The translations under genes were made by a program, and so were the position numbers. This document shows, one piece after another, positions 57,691-64,000 of a DNA stretch of 64,000 nt. Source of the stretch: Chelonoidis abingdonii (Eukaryota; Chordata; Testudines; Testudinidae); NCBI RefSeq assembly GCF_003597395.2, contig NC_133790.1, forward strand, positions 23,394,604 to 23,458,603. Direction: 5' to 3'. Under the pieces are notes generated by a model that was not told where the DNA came from, ran no database searches, and worked only from the letters and a program-made list of their open reading frames with translations. The first letter of the stretch is position 1. Each line of letters opens with the position of its first letter.

Positions 57691-58254
57691 AACATAGTCA
57701 CCCACCAATAGCCTAGTGGCGATAAAAAGGAAGTGACCACATCATGTTTCCTTATTTCTCTCCTCAACAGCATGGAGAGAAATGGTTCCAATCTAGTCAC
57801 TCTTAGCTAATAAAATAATTTATTTTTACATTCCCAAAATTTCCAGCATTCACAGATCCAAGAAAGTCACTTCTCAGCTGGTCGCTGTGTATGGAGATCC
57901 ATTTGTCACTGTTGAATTTTTGTGCCAGCTTGGTTCTGGAGGTTGTTAATCCTGCTGCAAAATTCACTCCTCCAGATATGGATTGAAAAGGACTGAATTT
58001 TCCTCCTTCATTTAAATTATTTTATAGAAAAAATCTCAATAGAATCAAATGCTCTAAAGGTTACAGAACAACACAAGTTTCAGTTAATAAATATTTAGGT
58101 TTTCTGATTCTACTTATTGTTTATTTTGATTTATAAAGTCCCCAAATTGCTCAGCTCATGTTCTGCCTAATATTTAACAGTATCTGATTTTAATATGTCC
58201 ATTTACCTTTAGTGTGCTCAAAGATCTTGTCTTTGCTCTACCTTTTTCTTCAGA

Positions 58255-58590
58255 GATGGATTAAGGTTTCCTGGGGCCCTGGGCCAGAGTAAGTGGGAGC
58301 CCTCCCCCACCCCTTCCACCTGCAGCCTCACACCTGTTCCACCCCTTCCACCTGCACTCCTGCCCACAGCCCCACCCCTTTCTGTCCCTTCGCTTGGGGC
58401 AGGGCCCGCCCCTGTTCCACTCAGGGTCCACCGCCCACTGCAGACCTTTTGCTCCTTTCTGCCCACCCTGCCATTGTGGCCCCAAGACCGGAGACGCTCT
58501 GTCCCCGTGCCGTGGCCCCGGGATGCACAGTGGAGAGTGACAGCTCCCCCAGTCCCAGGGCTGCAGCAGGGGTCCAGGTGCTGGAGTTTT
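58255..58590. repeat. GC-rich insert within AT-rich intron
   Basis: Starts 'agatggattaaggtttcctg' and 'gggccctgggcca', then C-rich sequence with repeated 'ccaccccttccacctgca', and ends near 'gtgctggagtttttcccta'. The abrupt base-composition change and the entry phrase suggest a transposon-derived insert, but no terminal repeats were confirmed. Confidence 0.5.
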
Positions 58591-58599
58591 TCCCTAAAA

Positions 58600-59420
58600 A
58601 TAAGTCCTATATAGAAAGCTAACAAGACTGTAAGAAGCCAGCATCTCTCCCTAATGTACTTTTATAAGGAAGACAATATAAATTTAATTAAGACTATTCA
58701 AGACAAATGTTAGTTTACTAAATCATATATAATAGGAGAGACAGCTCTTAACTAATGGCAAAATGAAAAAAATTAGGAAACTGACTGAGTTACTCATTTA
58801 CTAATTTGCCAATAGCTGAGCTCAAGATCTCTCCTTTACCCTGTCACTGCTCCTGGATCATTAACACTTACGGTGCAGCAGTTTCACGCACTGCCTCCAT
58901 GACTTTAAGGTACCTGCAATATCTACAATTTTTAAAGGGGATGGCAGAGGAACCATGAATGTGGGTCTTGAAAGGTAAGTAGAAAAGGAAATTATTAAAT
59001 ATTTTGTTTTAAAATATATTTCCCAATAATAATAAAGTGTTTATATATATATATACAGTTATTGATTTGGGAGCTTCGATTTTTACGAATGCTTTCAATT
59101 CATGTCAAGTTTTATTCAGATCCACTCTGAACAGTGACTCTAAGAGCAATATCATGGAGTTCCTTGTTTATAGCCTCTCAATAACTCTCGTGCTCATTTT
59201 ATAAGTGAAATGAAGCCTTTCCTAACTGCCAGCCACTGCAACTCAAACTGTTAACAATTGTGTTGACTAGTCAGCAGTTATTACTTTGAACACACAAAGA
59301 GAAATCTTTCCAAGCTTTCTATGTAGCACCTGTCATTGTAGTTTCTAAGTGCTATGTGGCTAATTTAGAGTGTGAAGTGTTTCTTATCGTGGCCTTGCAT
59401 GGATTCTGTCCTTTGCCTCT
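58600..59420 (-). other. AT-rich sequence upstream of the first BICDL1 exon seen
   Basis: No gene, repeat family or regulatory site recognised apart from a short AT microsatellite at 59041-59055. Presumably part of a long 5' BICDL1 intron. Confidence 0.5.
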
Positions 59421-59427
59421 CCAAGGG

Positions 59428-59730
59428 TATGTCTACACTACCTGCCGGATCGGCAGGCAGCGATCGATCCAGCAGGGATCAATTTATCGCATCTAGTCTA
59501 GACGTGATAAATTGACCCCCGAGCACTCTCGCGTCAGCTCCTGTACTCCAGCTCAGCAAGATGTGCAGGTGGAGTCGATGAGGGAGCATCAGCCGTTGAT
59601 TTACTGCAGTGAAGACACCGTGGCAAGTAGATTTAAGTACATCGACTTCAGCTATGTTATTCATGTAGCTGAAGTTGCATCACTTAGATCGATTTCCCGC
59701 TCCCCCCATCAGTGTAGACCAGGGCCAAGA
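59428..59730. mobile_element. hAT-like MITE (near complete)
   Basis: Opens 'gtatgtctacactacctgcc', contains the internal palindrome around 'gatcaatttatcgcatctag...gacgtgataaattgaccccc' and the pair 'cgacttcagcta...tagctgaagttg', and closes 'cagtgtagaccagggcc'. The layout matches an abundant turtle/crocodilian hAT-like MITE with TGTCTACACT-type ends. Confidence 0.8.
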
Positions 59731-59807
59731 TTACCGAATTCAGGGGCCAGATCAGCTCTTCCTTCCCCCCGTCCCATAGTGAGAGAGTGCCATTTCTACT
59801 TAGAGAA

Positions 59808-59982
59808 GAAGGTGGGTGAGGTAATATATTTTATTGGGCCAAGATCTGTTGGTGAGAGAGACAAGCTTTTGAGCTTATACAGAGCTCATAATTATCTCTC
59901 GGACCAACAGAAGTTGGTCCAATAAAAGATACTACCTCACCTACCTTGGCTCTCTAATATCTTGGGGCCAACATGGCTACAT
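59808..59982. mobile_element. Fold-back interspersed repeat
   Basis: The arms 59811-59853 and 59903-59945 are reverse complements ('ggtgggtgaggtaatata', 'accaacagaagttggtccaa'), followed by 'ccaacatggctac'. Same family as 55208-55510. Confidence 0.7.
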
Positions 59983-61580
59983 CACCATTTCTACATAGTC
60001 ACCTTTCAGTGCAAAACCACCCTGGATAAAAGGTTAATCTCTCTTACACAATTCAATGTAAATTATACAGTATCTTGTGCCAGATATTGTGGCAGTCTGT
60101 TAAAAAAGTACACTGGAAAAATGAGAATTTCCATCTGTATCACATGATGGAAGCAAAACAATTCCTAACACTGTTCGAAATCTCTTCTATGGTAGAGGTT
60201 TTAAGAAGGGATTTTTTTCACATAGTTGAAGGGCTGTTAGCACTGCATAGCAGGTTTAATATCCTAGGATATTTTTAGAACACTGGGATTTTCAGTGTAT
60301 GTTTGTCTTTAGATCCACAGTTGGGTTGTTGGACTGTTGCAGGTATATTTCATACAGGAGCAATGGGTGAATATGCCCCATCTGCTTAGCTAATTTGTGG
60401 AAGTATTTCATTTCCCGAAAGAGGTTTCTTTCTACTCAGTATCAACTCCCTTAATGTCTGCAAGCAACATTTGCAAATATGGAACATCACCCACTCACCT
60501 ACAGCTGCTCTTTCATCACCTGCAATTTTGAGTTGAGCTGACAGGTTCAGGACTCCTCTAGCTTGGCAGGAAGTCTTAAATCTTGAAGTTCTGTTTTCTG
60601 GCCTATGAGGTATGATCAGAAGCCAAGTACTTAACCTAGACAGACCTAAGGGAAGTCCAATTGACGGAAGTTCCAGGAAGAATAGCTGTGGATCCTGTGC
60701 TTAGAGACAGAGGCACTTGGTAAGTGGTGTGTTTAGTCCATCTGTTTGTTTGTTTTGTTTTCCAAGAGAGTCATGTGACTGGGCTGTGGGCTCTGAATAA
60801 GCCACATAAGACAGGTTGGTTTGTTTATGTCTTCATGAGAACCATGTGGCTGTGACCCTGGGGTCTTTGATCAGCTCCAGTGTTTGAAGTATGAGTAAGT
60901 AATTCCTCCCTGTTGTTTAGGGGGTGGGTTTAAGCAGTGAGGTTTAGTATACAAGTCAGTTGCCTGGCAAACAGGAGCAGCAAATGGGAGTTTCAGCAGG
61001 AGTTTAGACAGGGAATAGGCTAGGCTTTCATTCTATGTGAAGGTATATGCTCAGTAGCGAGATGGAACAGTGGTGACCTGCAACAGACATACCACGTTTT
61101 CTTTCCTGCCTGAAACCAGAATGAAAGTCCTCTGTATGAAGTGTGAAATTATGACTGGGCTGGAAGAAAAAGAACAGACACTGGATCATCAAAGAGGGTG
61201 ACAAGATTTTGGATAATCTAATTTTGGAAATATAACCACACCAGAGTACGTGAACACCGGAAAGGAGGCTGGGCAGTTTGTAACCATCAGAGACAAGAGG
61301 ACCAGGCAGCATCCTGTATGTCTGGAGGCAGATGAGGATGGACAGGCTGTGACTATGAGAAACGAGGACCAGGAGGACTTCCTCATAGTGAGAAGTATTT
61401 AATCATTTTGTTCTTAGCATGGAAATAGCAGAAAATATCTCTGAAGATCCAGTTGGTTGAGTGGAATGCAGAGATGTATGGGACACACCTGTGGACGGCT
61501 ACTCAGCCTAACTCACAAGACAATCAAGCGAGTCTGCAAAGAGATCTCCAACTATCAAAGGGGATTCTATACTAAGGAGA

Positions 61581-62050
61581 TTGAAAGAAAGTTCTGTAAC
61601 GGACAGGTGGACATCAGGTAGTATGCTCTGTTCCTGGAGGCAAGACGTGAGATCTCATATAAGATTTGACAGGCTTCTGAAGTCAGTGGGCAATGATCCA
61701 CTGGCAGTGATGCATATCCGCACTAATGACATTGTTTCATGGGATACTTCACAGATCACAGGGGACTTCAGGAACTCTATAGGGTGCTAAAGACAAGAAT
61801 GTCCTTGTGATCTTTTTGGAGATCGTTCCTGTCCAATGAACAAAGGAAGATAGAAGGCGGAAGATTCTGGAAATGAACCACTGGCTAGGTAAGTAGTGTT
61901 AGGATTGAGAGTTTTTCATTTTGAGGAATGTAGGTCCAGATTCTATGAGCAGAGGGGGCTGTACAGTTTGGATGGCCTCCACCTCAGTAGAATGGGAACC
62001 AATCTTCTAGGGAACAGACTGGCTAGACTAGTCATGAGGGCTTTAATCTA
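61581..62050 (+). pseudogene. CR1 ORF1 esterase-like domain relic
   Basis: The frame at 61581-61790 reads DPLAVMHIRTNDIVSWDTSQ, corresponding to the SGNH-esterase block with G-T-N-D (here R-T-N-D). After a frameshift come RRILEMNHWL (61858) and DSMSRGGCTVWMASTSVEWE-type reads whose correct frame is LDGLHLSRMGTNLLGNRLA (about 61967-62022). Such esterase domains are known in ORF1 of CR1-like elements and may act on lipids or membranes. Broken here. Confidence 0.7.
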
Positions 62051-62229
62051 ACAACAAAAAAGGAAAGGGGAAAATTGGAAACTAATGAGCATTCATTTAG
62101 CACAAAATCAAGATGCTGAAAACAAAATTAATCAGGCATCAAGGGTCATGAAGAGAAGAAATTCTTTAATTGCCTATATGTCAATGCTGGGGAGCCCAAG
62201 TAATAAACAAGAGGAATAAGCATTTCTCA

Positions 62230-64000
62230 TTTATGAGAATAAATTTGACCTAGTTGTTATTACTGAAACCTGGTGGGAAAATTCATGATTGGAATGTTAA
62301 AATGTACAGTTATAGGGAAGGGATGAATGGGCAAAAGATAGGGGAGTGGCATTCTCTATAAAAATGGCGTTAATGGTTTTTGAGTCACGGACAACTCAAA
62401 AACAAATCATTTTGAATGTTTATGGATCAATATTCTAATAGATGCATAAGATAAAGCACTAGTTGGTGTCGGTTACAGGTCACCAAATCTCTCAAGAGAA
62501 TATGATAACCGGCTTTTAAAGCACCTGGATACCATGTGTGAGTGGGGGATACAGAGGAATTGATCACAGAACTAATAATTAGTGGATGCTTATGTACAAA
62601 TGATCATGACTTGATTACATTTGTTATGTGCAAACAGAATGAAGTCCAAAACAGTAATATAGTTCAATGTGATGATTTAAAGGGGCCAATTTCACAAAGC
62701 TGAAAACAATTATTTGCCAAATCAGGTGGAAGAAGGAATTTAAACTGAAAATTTGAGAATGATAATTAGGATCTGTTTAAGAACATTTTATTAGATGCCC
62801 AAAAAGACACAATCAAGAGAGACTATATTGATTAAAAATCCAACCTAACTTAGAGGGAAGTGAAAGCAGCTATAAAAAAAATGGAAAAAAGAGAAGTTGA
62901 TAGCAATGAATATAAACTGGATGCTATGAAATGTAGAAAATTGATAGGGGAAGCAGAAGGACACAAGGTGAACTCTACGGCCAACGGAGACAAAGACAAT
63001 AAGACGGAGTTAAGTATATTACCAAGAAAAGGAATCCTAATAATGTTGTTGGTCCATTACTAGATGGAAATGGTAGGACTGTCAACAATAATGCAGAAAA
63101 GGCAGAAGAGATCAATGAATACTTCTGTTCTATATTTGGGAAAAGGTTGGATAAAGTAGTGCTATCTATCCAGTGATGATAAAACACTTTTTCCATTCCA
63201 ACAGTAATTCAGGAGGATGTTGAACAGCAGCTACTAAAGTTAGACATTTTAAAATCAGTAGATCTGGATAACTTGCATCCAAGAGTTTTGAAAGAGCTGG
63301 TTGAGGAGCTCTCTGGACCATTCATATAGATTTTCAATATGTCTTGAAACACTGGAAAAGTTACAGAGTACTTGAAGGAAGCTAATATTGGGACAATATT
63401 TAAAAAGAATAAATGGGATGACCTGAGTAATTATAGACCTGTCAGCCTGACATAGATCCTGAGCAAAATAATGGAATGGCTGATACAGGACTCTATAAAT
63501 AAAGAATTAAAGGAGAGTAATACAAATAATGTCTAATGAGTTTATGGAAAATAGATCTTGTCAAACTCGATACCTTTTTTGATAAGATTACAAGTTTGGT
63601 TGATAAAGGTAATAGTGTTGATGTAATATTCTTAGACTTCTGTAAGATAGTTGTGTGCCAGATGACATTTTGATTAAAAAGCTAGAGAAATACAAAATCA
63701 AGGTGGCACACATTAAATGGATTAAAAGCTGGCTGGCTGGAAGGAGGTTACTAGTGGAGTTCCTCAGGGATCAGTTTTGGGGCCAATCTTATTTAACCTT
63801 TTTATTACTGACCTTGGCACAAAAAGTGGGAATGTGCTAATAAAGTTTGCGGATGACACAAGGCTGGGAGGTATTGTTAACACAGAGAAGGACCGGGATA
63901 TCATACAGGAAGATCTGGATGACCTTGTAAACTGGAGTAATAGTAATAGAATGAAATTTAATAGTGAAAAGTGCAAGGTCATGCATTTAGGGATTAATAA
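62230..64000 (+). pseudogene. CR1 ORF2 endonuclease/reverse transcriptase relic
   Basis: Fragments in several frames: endonuclease DLVVITETWWENS and GVVYRSPNL-like reads (62248-62520), linker, RT segments HPRVLKELVEELSGPF (about 63276-63322), NYRPVSLT (63430-63455), GVPQGSVLGPILFNLFITD (about 63756-63812) with one frame change, and FADDTRLGG with the catalytic DD (63850-63876). The C-terminal part and 3' end lie beyond 64000. Confidence 0.8.

Larger units (their letters stand above)
60770..64000 (+). mobile_element. Long, decayed CR1-type LINE, cut by window end
   Basis: From 5' to 3': a probable 5' region with 'ttgcctggcaaacaggagca', ORF1 relics (a CMKCE cysteine motif near 61137; esterase-like domain 61620-62050), then ORF2 endonuclease words (DLVVITETWW, about 62248-62277) and reverse transcriptase (NYRPVSLT near 63430, FADDTRLGG near 63850, KFNSEKCKVMHLG near 63955-63993). 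Many stops and frameshifts. Having both ORF1 and ORF2 is unusual, since most CR1 copies are short 3' ends. Orientation is antisense to BICDL1. Confidence 0.85.

Noticed and set aside
58293..58622. 109-residue His/Pro/Thr-rich frame
   Set aside because: Compositional product of the C-rich insert at 58255-58590; both strands are open for the same reason.
60490..60560. Possible minus-strand coiled-coil exon reading SKLQVMKEQL before a GTGAGT donor
   Set aside because: The read has in-frame stops immediately before and at the donor, and does not match the BICDL1 N-terminal segments I know. Probably chance.

Overview
This is a vertebrate nuclear genomic window, most likely from a turtle (cryptodire). 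The evidence is spliced genes with GT-AG introns, many CR1-type LINE fragments, two tRNA-derived SINEs with a CR1-like 3' tail of the kind described from tortoises and other cryptodires (Cry I / Pol III SINE), hAT-like miniature elements, and two DIRS retrotransposons. There are no operons, CRISPR arrays or bacterial features. Almost all the long open frames are chance reads through introns, CpG islands, microsatellites or transposons.

Two protein-coding genes face each other. RAB35 is on the + strand with coding exons from 2841 to 16906. All six coding exons join in phase to a complete 201-residue small GTPase with P-loop, switches, NKxD, SAK and a CC prenylation end. It starts in a CpG island with NRF-1-like sites and has a 3'UTR of about 2.4 kb ending near an AATAAA at 19364. 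BICDL1 (CCDC64, BICD family-like cargo adaptor 1) is on the - strand. Eight coding exons lie between 55934 and 29769, giving the C-terminal 419 residues. The N-terminal exons lie beyond the window or in unrecognised sequence. Its 3'UTR runs to an AATAAA at 26427-26432. The tail-to-tail RAB35/BICDL1 arrangement is the same as in mammals.

The 7-kb spacer between the two 3' ends is almost filled by a near-full-length DIRS tyrosine-recombinase retrotransposon (about 19781-25934, - strand). It has inverted terminal repeats, an internal complementary region that copies both outer ends, and gag, RT, RNase H, a post-RNase-H domain and a YR frame. It carries several disablements, including an apparent Tyr-to-Cys change at the recombinase nucleophile. 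A second, older, internally deleted DIRS relic (about 43313-45958) lies in a BICDL1 intron in the same orientation.

The BICDL1 introns also hold Cry I SINEs, CR1 and L3-like LINE tails, MIR-like SINEs, fold-back repeats (one with 75-bp arms and 3 mismatches), GT/GA microsatellite duplications and a 351-bp assembly gap (57102-57452). At the right edge (about 60770-64000) is a decayed, long CR1 with an ORF1 esterase-like domain and an ORF2 endonuclease/reverse transcriptase that continues past the window.

I found no convincing new gene system. The most interesting items are the DIRS pair with retained internal complementary regions, the fold-back elements (one enclosing a local duplication), the RAB35 3'UTR minisatellite and the conserved BICDL1 C-terminal motif.
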